Assembly: GCA_035644475.1 (NCBI GenBank)
Contig: DASQOL010000185.1
Span: 1-23,980 of the forward strand
From: FEN-1219 sp035644475
Lineage (GTDB): Bacteria; Pseudomonadota; Gammaproteobacteria; Steroidobacterales; Rariloculaceae
Length of the DNA stretch: 23,980 nucleotides
Direction: 5' to 3'
Below the pieces are notes generated by a model. That model searched no databases. It was given only the letters and a program-made list of their open reading frames with translations, and was not told where the DNA came from. The translations under genes were made by a program, and so were the position numbers. Of the stretch, positions 8,698 to 14,560 are shown piece by piece; the stretch's first letter is position 1; the number at the start of each line of letters is the position of its first letter.

Positions 8698-8723
8698 CCC
8701 CGGAACGTGTGGTCGTTCCGGGG
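8698..8723 (-). promoter_or_regulatory. Leader hairpin overlapping the cytochrome gene ribosome-binding site
   Basis: In the transcript of the diheme cytochrome gene, CCCCGGAAC (8723-8715) can pair with GTTCCGGGG (8706-8698) across an 8-base loop. The 3' arm provides part of the G-run that serves as Shine-Dalgarno sequence five bases before the ATG at 8692. A 9-bp GC-rich stem could hide the ribosome-binding site. Alternatively it is a terminator or attenuator stem, but there is no U-run. Confidence 0.45.
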
Positions 8724-8850
8724 CGTTACGTATCACGCCGACGGGCGGGAGGCAACTCGGGTCGCGTTTCAGTTTGGCGGTGAGATGCGCGCGACCGCGG
8801 CGCCAACCGCAAAACCGAGACGCGACCCGCGCGACGGGAAGCGGGAAAGA

Positions 8851-9378
8851 TCAGCCACCGGACAACGGGTTACCGCTCTGCAGCGACTGCGCCATCGCGA
8901 GGTGCTCCTCGAGCGTCGGCAGCGTTTCCCGCGCGAGACTCGCGACGTCGACGTCGTCGCCGTCCTCGGCCTCCTTCTTGAAGCTTGCGATTGCGTCCCG
9001 GTGACCCTTGATCATCGCGTTGATGAACGCGGTGTCGAACGCGCCGCCCGAGAGTCGCACGAGCGACTCGTATTCCTTTTGAGCGTCGGCACTCGCCTCG
9101 GTGGGCACCGCGACCTTGAGCGATTTCGCAAGGTCCGACGTCTTGTCCATGGACTTCGCGTGGTCCGCCGCGAGCATGTGGCCCAAATGCCGCACGCCCT
9201 CGCTCTGGCCGCGCTGCGTCGCGAGCTCGCCGAGCCGAACTTCAGCCACGTCCGCACGGATCGCATCCATCAGGAACCTCGCATCGGCGTTCTGCTCGGC
9301 CACGCCCGGCAGCACCAGAGTCAGCCATCCGATCGCCGCCGCGACTCCGGCGATCAGTTTCTTCAGCATCGCGTTCAT
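8851..9378 (-). CDS. DUF4142 exported protein
   Basis: This is an exported alpha-helical protein of 175 residues. A signal peptide (about residues 1-27, LVLPGVA) is followed by a DUF4142 domain: DARFLMDAIRADVAEVRLGE, LATQRGQSEGVRHLGHMLAA, DHAKSMDKTSDLAKS and EEHLAMAQSL. DUF4142 proteins are four-helix, ferritin-like predicted bundles often induced by stress; their biochemical role is not established. The start at 9378 has an excellent GGAGG six bases upstream, whereas the longer in-frame extension upstream has no such site. A near-consensus sigma-54 promoter lies 45 bases upstream. It is divergent from the DUF2934 gene, with 241 bases between starts. Confidence 0.85.
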   Translation of the reverse strand: MNAMLKKLIAGVAAAIGWLTLVLPGVAEQNADARFLMDAIRADVAEVRLGELATQRGQSEGVRHLGHMLAADHAKSMDKTSDLAKSLKVAVPTEASADAQKEYESLVRLSGGAFDTAFINAMIKGHRDAIASFKKEAEDGDDVDVASLARETLPTLEEHLAMAQSLQSGNPLSGG

Positions 9379-9422
9379 TGCCGTCCTCCATGAACGATGG
9401 GTCCGTCCCTGAGGCTCGATTT

Positions 9423-9438
9423 TGCAAGTCCCGTACCA
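9423..9438 (-). promoter_or_regulatory. Sigma-54 (-24/-12) promoter of the DUF4142 gene
   Basis: On the minus strand the sequence is TGGTACG-GGAC-TTGCA. It matches the RpoN consensus TGGCACG-N4-TTGCA at all fixed positions except one, and keeps the required GG-N10-GC spacing. The -12 element ends 45 bases before the DUF4142 start codon, a suitable distance for a short leader with its GGAGG site. Confidence 0.65.
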
Positions 9439-9547
9439 ACGTTCACGAGGGCACCGTCGAATTTGCGAGGACGCGGCGATTCCAAGAATTGCAACTCCCG
9501 CCGCAAGAGAAGTCCGCGTCCGCGGCGCCATGCCGCGCCGCTGCCGA

Positions 9548-9563
9548 CGGCATGACTCGTGCA
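9548..9563 (+). promoter_or_regulatory. Weak sigma-54-like promoter candidate for the DUF2934 gene
   Basis: The sequence CGGCATG-ACTC-GTGCA keeps GG-N10-GC but differs from TGGCACG-N4-TTGCA at three positions. It lies 57 bases before the DUF2934 start. Taken alone it would be unconvincing; it is listed because three much better sites occur at neighbouring genes. Confidence 0.3.
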
Positions 9564-9619
9564 GTGTGGAATCGGATAGACCACTCGAAACCGAACAGAC
9601 CACGCTAGGGAGCGACGAA

Positions 9620-9970
9620 ATGAGCAAGAAGCCGAGTGAGGAAGCGGTGCGCGAGTTGGCGCATCGGCTTTGGGAACAACGCGGGCGTCCGCACGGCCGC
9701 GCCGAGGAGGATTGGTTCGCCGCCGAGAAGCGACTCCGCGGCGAAGGCGCGGCGGATTCGCGCGCCGTCGACGAGTCGATCAGGGAGTCGTTCCCCGCGA
9801 GCGATGCGCCGAGCAGCAGCCCGCCCGATCAGCCGCCCGTCAACGCCGAGGAGAAATGGGCAGCTGCGGAATCGGCCCGCAAGAAACCGCGTGCGAAGAA
9901 AAATGTCGAGACCGGGCGCGCGCAAGCCGACCGTGCCGACGGCCGCAACGGCGGATCCCGGAACCCCTGA
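9620..9970 (+). CDS. DUF2934 domain protein
   Basis: This is a small hydrophilic cytoplasmic protein of 116 residues. Residues about 8-35 (VRELAHRLWEQRGRPHGRAE then EDWFAAE) are a DUF2934 motif. The segment DESIRESFPASDAPSSSPPD matches the short acidic motif found in many small stress-associated proteins. The C-terminal third is Lys/Arg/Ala-rich and probably disordered. Function is unknown; related genes often sit near stress-response, catalase or DNA-repair genes. The start at 9620 follows AGGGAG with suitable spacing. The lipoprotein gene follows on the same strand 83 bases later but has its own promoter candidate. Confidence 0.8.
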   Translation: MSKKPSEEAVRELAHRLWEQRGRPHGRAEEDWFAAEKRLRGEGAADSRAVDESIRESFPASDAPSSSPPDQPPVNAEEKWAAAESARKKPRAKKNVETGRAQADRADGRNGGSRNP

Positions 9971-10010
9971 CACGCGAGCGGAGACGTCCGACCGAGGCGT
10001 CGACCTTGTC

Positions 10011-10026
10011 TGGCCCGGCTCTTGCA
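10011..10026 (+). promoter_or_regulatory. Sigma-54 (-24/-12) promoter of the lipoprotein gene
   Basis: The sequence TGGCCCG-GCTC-TTGCA matches TGGCACG-N4-TTGCA with one difference and exact GG-N10-GC spacing. It lies between the DUF2934 stop and the lipoprotein start (ATG at 10054), 27 bases before the start, just upstream of the AGGAGGT ribosome-binding site. A transcript would have a leader of roughly 15 bases. Confidence 0.65.
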
Positions 10027-10053
10027 CGAGACCGCGGACTCAGGAGGTGCAGC

Positions 10054-10884
10054 ATGGATAGGGCGCGGCCCGGGGGGAACGGTTTGCATCCGCTTCGCGG
10101 CGCTTTCGGTGTCTCGTTCCTAGTTCTGCAATTCGCTATGTTGCTCGTGCTCGCGGGTTGCGCGCAGCACAGCGACGAGGCTGCCGCGCCGCCGCCGGCT
10201 CAACCTGCGCAGCCCGCCGACCCGCCGCCCACGCCGGCGCCGGTCCCAGCGCCCGCCCCCGAGCCCACTCCAGCACCGCCCCCGGAACCACCGCCGCCGA
10301 CTCCGGATCCCCCTCCGCCTCCGCCTCCACCTCCGCCGAATCCGCCGCCGGAGCCGATCCCGCCGCTCGCGGCGCCCGTGGCGATCGACGCCGGCCCCAC
10401 GATCGGTGCGGCCCACTGGCCCGACGGCGATACTTCCGGCGGCGGCCAAGGCCAGGACGTGATGGGTCTGTCGTGCGGAAACATGGTCGAGAGTTACCAC
10501 GTCCACGCACACCTCTCGATCATCTTGAACGGCGACGCTCTCGCGATTCCGTCGCACATCGGCATCGTCGACACCTCGCCCACGAGCGACTGCTTCTATT
10601 CGCTGCACACGCACGACCGCAGCGGCAAGATCCACGTCGAGGCTCCGGAGCAGCGCAGGTTCACGCTCGGACAGCTCTTCGCGATCTGGGGGCAGCCCCT
10701 CGGGCGCGACAACGTCGGCGGGATGCCGGGCCTACCGATCAGGGTCTACGTCGTCGAGAACGGCGTCGCGTACGAGTACGCGGGCGACCTCGCGGCGCTC
10801 GAGATCTCGTCGCACAGCGATATCACGATCCAGATCGGCACGACGATCGCAGCGATCCCGACGTTTACGTGGTTCGGGGACTGA
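10054..10884 (+). CDS. Proline-rich lipoprotein with a histidine-rich C-terminal domain
   Basis: A 276-residue predicted lipoprotein. The N-terminal hydrophobic helix ends in the lipobox LAGC with Cys36 as the lipidated residue. Residues about 46-105 are a nearly pure Pro/Ala/Glu linker with a run of ten prolines, likely an extended spacer through the periplasm or cell wall. The globular domain (about 115-276) holds YHVHAHLSIILNG, LHTHDRSGKIHVEAP and FTLGQLFAIWGQPLG. Six histidines (149, 151, 153, 185, 187, 194) in HxHxH and HTH arrays suggest metal binding, and Cys141/Cys180 may form a disulfide. I recognise the domain only as a recurrent uncharacterised one. A strong AGGAGGT site sets the start. 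The 3' end overlaps the convergent LigD-type gene by 20 bases. Confidence 0.8.
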   Translation: MDRARPGGNGLHPLRGAFGVSFLVLQFAMLLVLAGCAQHSDEAAAPPPAQPAQPADPPPTPAPVPAPAPEPTPAPPPEPPPPTPDPPPPPPPPPPNPPPEPIPPLAAPVAIDAGPTIGAAHWPDGDTSGGGQGQDVMGLSCGNMVESYHVHAHLSIILNGDALAIPSHIGIVDTSPTSDCFYSLHTHDRSGKIHVEAPEQRRFTLGQLFAIWGQPLGRDNVGGMPGLPIRVYVVENGVAYEYAGDLAALEISSHSDITIQIGTTIAAIPTFTWFGD

Positions 10885-11809
10885 GCGCACGGCGCGCGGC
10901 GTCGAATCCACGCCACGGATCGCGCGCTCGCTCGCGGACGATCCTCGGTACGTCGCGCACACCGAAGCGCGGCACGCGCCGCGCCTTCGGGTCGAGCTCG
11001 TCCCATTCGATCGGCAATGCCACCGGCGCGCCTGCCCGCGCGCGCGGCGAGTACGACGCGACCGCGGTCGCCTCTCGATCGTTGCGAAGGTAATCGACGA
11101 AGATCTTGCCGCCGCGCTGGTCCTTCGCGAGCGACGCCGTGAATCGTTTCGGCGCGTCGCGGACGAGGTCGTCGACGAGCGCCCGGGCGAAGCGCTTCAC
11201 CGCGGGCCACGCGGGCCCCGGCTTCATGGGCACGACGACGTGCAGACCCTTCCCGCCCGTGAGGCGCACGAACGCCGCGAGGCCGAGCGCCTCGAGCCGC
11301 TGCCTGAGCTCGAGCGCGGCGCTCGCGACGGCACCCCAGCGAAGACCCTCGTCCGGATCCAGGTCGAGCACGACGACGTCGGGCCGGTCGAGACGCTCCG
11401 CGCGCGAGCCCCAAGCGTGCAGCTCGAGCACGCCGATCTGCACGAGCGCCACGAGCGCGGGCAGCCCGTCGACCATCGCGTACGGTTGCTCGCCGTCGCG
11501 CACACGTACCCGCGGCACGGCGTCGGACACGCCGGCGCCGACGTGCTTCTGAAAGAAGCACTGCGCGCCGACGCCGCCCGGGCAGCGGAACAGCGTGAGG
11601 GGCCGCCCCTCGAGGTGCGGCAGCGCGACAGACGCGACCTGCTCCCAGTAGTCCGCGAGCTCGCGCTTCGTGATCCCGACGTCGGGGAACAGCACCTTGT
11701 CGGGATGCGTGAGCGTCACCGCGCGCGGCGTCTTCGGCCGCGCCGCACGCCGCACCGCACGACCCCGCTTGGCGCCCGCACCACGCTCCGCGTCACTCCG
11801 CTCGCTCAC
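10865..11809 (-). CDS. Stand-alone LigD-type polymerase domain (NHEJ primase-polymerase)
   Basis: A 314-residue archaeo-eukaryotic primase superfamily protein of the LigD PolDom type. These enzymes add nucleotides at DNA breaks in Ku-dependent end joining. Visible signatures are THPDKVLFPDVGITKRELAD, then CPGG and FFQKH, the metal-binding DxD in VVLDLDPDEG (Asp149, Asp151), the TGGKGLHVVVP nucleotide-binding motif with His190, and KIFVDYLRN before the C-terminus. There is no ligase or phosphoesterase domain, so it is a split LigD or a separate polymerase; ku and ligase genes are not in the window. The first 30 residues are basic and probably disordered. The start is a GTG with GGGAGG six bases upstream. 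A near-consensus sigma-54 promoter lies 43 bases upstream. Confidence 0.88.
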   Translation of the reverse strand: MSERSDAERGAGAKRGRAVRRAARPKTPRAVTLTHPDKVLFPDVGITKRELADYWEQVASVALPHLEGRPLTLFRCPGGVGAQCFFQKHVGAGVSDAVPRVRVRDGEQPYAMVDGLPALVALVQIGVLELHAWGSRAERLDRPDVVVLDLDPDEGLRWGAVASAALELRQRLEALGLAAFVRLTGGKGLHVVVPMKPGPAWPAVKRFARALVDDLVRDAPKRFTASLAKDQRGGKIFVDYLRNDREATAVASYSPRARAGAPVALPIEWDELDPKARRVPRFGVRDVPRIVRERARDPWRGFDAARRALSPRTT

Positions 11810-11851
11810 GAGTGGCCTCCCTCCGTTCGACCGACCCCAACGATCGCAAAT

Positions 11852-11867
11852 TGCAACTTCCGTTCCA
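11852..11867 (-). promoter_or_regulatory. Sigma-54 (-24/-12) promoter of the LigD-type gene
   Basis: On the minus strand the sequence is TGGAACG-GAAG-TTGCA, one mismatch from TGGCACG-N4-TTGCA with exact GG-N10-GC spacing. It ends 43 bases before the GTG start, nearly the same geometry as at the DUF4142 gene (45 bases). Confidence 0.65.
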
Positions 11868-11928
11868 AGAATCAGGGCGCGTCAACCGCGCGATAGCGCG
11901 TCATTCTTGGCAGCGCGATGCGCTGAAC

Positions 11929-12214
11929 GGCTGCGGCCGCACCTCGAACGCGTGCTCCGCCGCGGCGGTAGCGACGAGCCGAGCCACAGCGCCGAGAGCC
12001 GCGGAGCCCGGGCGCGCAGCGCCCGGGGGCGAGCCGCAGGCGAGCATCCAGAACGCGGCGGCACACCGCCTCTACATGCGCAACAACCAAGCGACCGCCC
12101 CTTTGGATATCAAAGGGGGACCCCGGCGAACGCGCCGTGGCGAGGGAACCGGCCCGAAGGGCCGGCGAAGTCGCGTGCCGCAGCGGAGCACGCGTTCGAG
12201 GTGCGGCCGCAGCC
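11929..12214. repeat. Structured intergenic element with 38-bp inverted ends
   Basis: The left end 11929-11966 and right end 12177-12214 are inverted copies of each other with a single mismatch in 38 bases; the first 32 bases, starting GGCTGCGGCCGCACCTCG, are identical. Between them are three strong hairpins: CCCGGGCGC/GCGCCCGGG (12007-12027), CCCCTTTG/CAAAGGGG (12098-12118) and CCGGCCC/GGGCCGG (12149-12165). There is no transposase frame. The architecture suggests a MITE-like or REP-cluster element, or a folded RNA. It fills most of the 515-base gap between the LigD-type and ECF sigma genes. Open frames through it are on both strands and look accidental. Confidence 0.7.
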
Positions 12215-12260
12215 ACCGCAACGCTAAGCGGAGAGATGCCCCGCCCCGCAAGGCGTTCGC

Positions 12261-12290
12261 TGTAACCTTTGGGCGCCGACCGGAGTAATT
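12261..12290 (+). promoter_or_regulatory. Candidate ECF-type promoter of the sigma factor operon
   Basis: TGTAACC at 12261-12267 resembles the -35 element recognised by several ECF sigma factors, which commonly transcribe their own operon. A possible -10 region lies about 16 bases downstream near AGTAATT (12284-12290). The -10 assignment is weak. A promoter here would put the transcript start near 12295, which fits the GTG start at 12325 and not an upstream TTG. Confidence 0.35.
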
Positions 12291-12324
12291 GATCAGGAAG
12301 CCGCCGAAAGCGGCCGGGGCCGAA

Positions 12325-12876
12325 GTGACGGAAACGAGCGATTCGGAGCTCATGCTGCAGGTTCGCGGCGGGCGCAGCGGCGCCCTCGCCACCCTGTTCG
12401 AGCGGCATCACGCCCGCCTCTACCGTTACTGCCTGCGGATGACCGGCAACCGGGCGGCCTCGGAGGACCTCGTGCAGGACTGTTTCATGCGAATGCTGAA
12501 GTACAAGGCCACGTTCAAAGACGACAGCGCTTTCGTGCCGTGGATGTTCGGCATCGCCCGCAACGCCTGCGTCGCGCACCTGCGCCGCGCCGCGATCGAC
12601 CACGTCCCCGAGGAGCAAATCGACCGCGAGCCGCTGGAGCCCCCCGTCGAGGCCTCCGCCGACGGCCATGACGTCGACCTCGTGCGTCGGGCGTTGCTCG
12701 CGCTGCCGGTGGAGCGGCGCGAGGTGCTGGTTCTGAGCCGCTATGAGTTCAAGACCTACGAGGAAATCGCGCGCGCGCTCGGCTGCTCCGTCGGCGCCGT
12801 GAAGGTGCGCGCGCACCGCGCGATCAAGCAACTGCGGGAGATCTACCTCGATCTCGCCGAGGAGGCATCGGCATGA
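12325..12876 (+). CDS. ECF-family RNA polymerase sigma factor
   Basis: This is an alternative sigma factor of 183 residues. Sigma region 2 spans about residues 8-80: LFERHHARLYRYCLRMTG, then SEDLVQDCFMRMLKY for core binding and -10 recognition. Region 4 spans about 115-175: LLALPVERREVLVLSRYE, then TYEEIARALGCSVGAVKVRA, the helix-turn-helix for the -35 element. There is no region 1 or 3, as in all ECF factors. The GTG at 12325 is chosen because the protein then begins MTETSDSELM, the usual ECF N-terminus; a TTG at 12289 is in frame but has a ribosome-binding site too close. The last four bases overlap the start of the anti-sigma gene (ATGA), implying translational coupling and a shared operon with the two DUF4097-type genes. 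Confidence 0.9.
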   Translation: MTETSDSELMLQVRGGRSGALATLFERHHARLYRYCLRMTGNRAASEDLVQDCFMRMLKYKATFKDDSAFVPWMFGIARNACVAHLRRAAIDHVPEEQIDREPLEPPVEASADGHDVDLVRRALLALPVERREVLVLSRYEFKTYEEIARALGCSVGAVKVRAHRAIKQLREIYLDLAEEASA

Positions 12877-13670
12877 GCTGCGAAGACATCTCCGGGCTGC
12901 TCGCGGACCGTCTCAAGGGACTGTCGTCGGCCGAAGACGAGCGCCGGCTCGAAGATCACCTCGCCACGTGCGCGACTTGCCGCGAGGAGGCCCGCTCGAT
13001 GGCGGCGTTGTGGGAAGACCTGGGCGCGATCGACGCGGTGGTCCCGCACGAGCGCATGCGCGCGCGCTTCCATGCGGCGCTCGCGGCCTACGAGGAACGC
13101 TCGGCGGGCAACGCCTTCGAGCAATGGATCGAGCGCTGGTGGCCGCGCCGCCCGCTGCTGCAGGCGGGGCTCGTGGCCGCGACGCTGGTCGTGGGCGTGC
13201 TCGTGGGCGAGCGGCTGGCGCAGCCGCGCAGCGGCGAGATCGCGGCGCTGCGCGACGACATGCGCGTGGTCGGCCTCGCGCTGCTCGACCATCAGTCGGC
13301 TTCGGAACGGCTCGTCGGCATCGAGTGGGCGCAGCGCGTGTCGTCGGCGCCACAGGTGGTGCAGGCGTTGCTCGAGCGCGTGAGCTACGACCCGAGCTCG
13401 AACGTGCGCCTCGCCGCGGTCGAAGCGCTGCGCCCGCGGCTCGACGAGCCGCCGGTCGCTGCCGGCCTCGCCGCCGCGCTCGAGCACCAGGACACGCCGC
13501 TGCTGCAAGTCACGCTCGCGGACGCGCTACTCGAGCACGGCGCCGCCGACGGGGTCGCCGCCGTACGCCGCCTGCTCGATCGCGAAGACCTCGAGCCATC
13601 GGTGCGCAACTACCTGACCACGGCCTTGACGCAACCCGGCGCGACACCCGCGCTGCAACCCGACGTTTGA
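12873..13670 (+). CDS. Zinc-finger anti-sigma factor with C-terminal HEAT-like repeats
   Basis: A 265-residue membrane protein that probably holds the upstream ECF sigma factor inactive. The N-terminal ZAS/zf-HC2 domain shows Cys3 and the HxxxCxxC motif with His29, Cys33 and Cys36 (DHLATCATC). One transmembrane helix covers about residues 95-112 (LLQAGLVAATLVVGVLVG). The part beyond the membrane contains helical HEAT-like repeats: SSNVRLAAVEALRPRLDEP, LLQVTLADALLEHGAADGV and SVRNYLTTALTQ. In ZAS proteins the sigma factor is bound by the N-terminal domain in the cytoplasm; here the HEAT region would lie in the periplasm and could bind a signal or partner, which is my inference. The DUF4097-type gene starts 23 bases after it. 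Confidence 0.85.
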   Translation: MSCEDISGLLADRLKGLSSAEDERRLEDHLATCATCREEARSMAALWEDLGAIDAVVPHERMRARFHAALAAYEERSAGNAFEQWIERWWPRRPLLQAGLVAATLVVGVLVGERLAQPRSGEIAALRDDMRVVGLALLDHQSASERLVGIEWAQRVSSAPQVVQALLERVSYDPSSNVRLAAVEALRPRLDEPPVAAGLAAALEHQDTPLLQVTLADALLEHGAADGVAAVRRLLDREDLEPSVRNYLTTALTQPGATPALQPDV

Positions 13671-13693
13671 AGCTTTCGAGGAGAGCAACGACG

Positions 13694-14560
13694 ATGAGAG
13701 TCACCACTATGAAGTCCGCCGCGCTGATCGGCGCAGCGCTCTTCTGCGCCCACGGTGCCGCGGCCGCCGACTTGACGGCGACCCGGACGATCGAGGACAG
13801 CGTGCCGGTCGGCGGCGAGCGCGAGCTCGTCGTGATCGTCGACAACATGTTCGGTGCGATACACGTGACCGCCCACGACCGCGACACGATCGAGCTCAAG
13901 GCCGTGGAGACGGTCCGCGGCAAGCTCCAAGCGGACCTCGACCGCGCGCGCGCGGAAGTCGGCCTGCGCACCGAGCGCGAGCCCGGCCGCGTCGCGTTCC
14001 GTGTGCGGCGCCTCGACGACAAAGGCTGCACCGACTGCAACTGGGGGCGTAACCGTTGGGACGGCTACTCCGTCGCGTACGACATCGAGCTCAAGATCCC
14101 GCGCAACGCGGCCGTCGACTTGAACAACGTCAACGGCGACACCGTCGTCGACGGCGTGCACGGCGACTTCGAGATCCACAACGTGAACGGCGGCATGCGG
14201 CTCACGGGTCTCGAGGGCTCGGGCAAGCTCGCGACGGTGAACGGCCGCATCGACGCGGCCTTCGCGCGCGCGCCGAAGTCGGCGACGTCGTTCGAGACGG
14301 TGAACGGCAAGGTCGACGTCACGTTCCCGCCAGACCTCAAAGCGGACCTCGCCTTCGAGACGATGCACGGCGACATGTTCACCGACTTCGAGACCCAGCC
14401 GATCGCGGCGGCCGCGCAAAGCAACGAGCCCGTGCGCAACGGCGGCAAGTTCTTGATTCGCTCGGGCCGTCCGTCGTCCGTGCGTGTGGGCACGGGCGGA
14501 CCGATGTATTCCTTCAAAACATTGAACGGCGAAATCTTCGTTCGCAAGGGTGCACGATGA
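13694..14560 (+). CDS. Exported DUF4097-type beta-repeat protein, first copy
   Basis: A 288-residue exported protein. A signal peptide (about residues 1-25, ending in AAAAD) precedes a domain with short repeating strands carrying an N-G-(D/R/K/G) turn: DLNNVNGDTVVDGVHGDFEI, HNVNGGMRLTGLEG, LATVNGRIDAAF, FETVNGKVDVTF, FETMHGDMFTDFE and FKTLNGEIFVRKG. This is the DUF4097 (putative adhesin) pattern, thought to form a right-handed beta-solenoid; biochemical function is unknown. A CTDC pair in the first third may form a disulfide. The start at 13694 follows GAGGAG; an internal ATG at 13709 is possible. It belongs to the ECF operon and overlaps the next gene by four bases. Confidence 0.8.
   Translation: MRVTTMKSAALIGAALFCAHGAAAADLTATRTIEDSVPVGGERELVVIVDNMFGAIHVTAHDRDTIELKAVETVRGKLQADLDRARAEVGLRTEREPGRVAFRVRRLDDKGCTDCNWGRNRWDGYSVAYDIELKIPRNAAVDLNNVNGDTVVDGVHGDFEIHNVNGGMRLTGLEGSGKLATVNGRIDAAFARAPKSATSFETVNGKVDVTFPPDLKADLAFETMHGDMFTDFETQPIAAAAQSNEPVRNGGKFLIRSGRPSSVRVGTGGPMYSFKTLNGEIFVRKGAR

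Noticed and set aside
7586..9004. A 472-codon open frame on the plus strand
   Set aside because: It runs antisense to the diheme cytochrome gene, whose CxxCH motifs and signal peptide are clear.
9491..9506. Another sigma-54-like sequence in the minus strand of the DUF4142/DUF2934 region (TGCGGCGGGAGTTGCA)
   Set aside because: The -24 element lacks GG and a far better site lies closer to the DUF4142 start.
12289..12324. TTG start giving a longer ECF sigma factor
   Set aside because: GGAG is only three bases before it, and the extension would overlap the promoter candidate and does not resemble ECF N-termini.
12072..12392. An open frame of 106 codons on the minus strand across the structured element
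   Set aside because: It has no ribosome-binding site and its sequence is only the translation of the inverted ends and hairpins.
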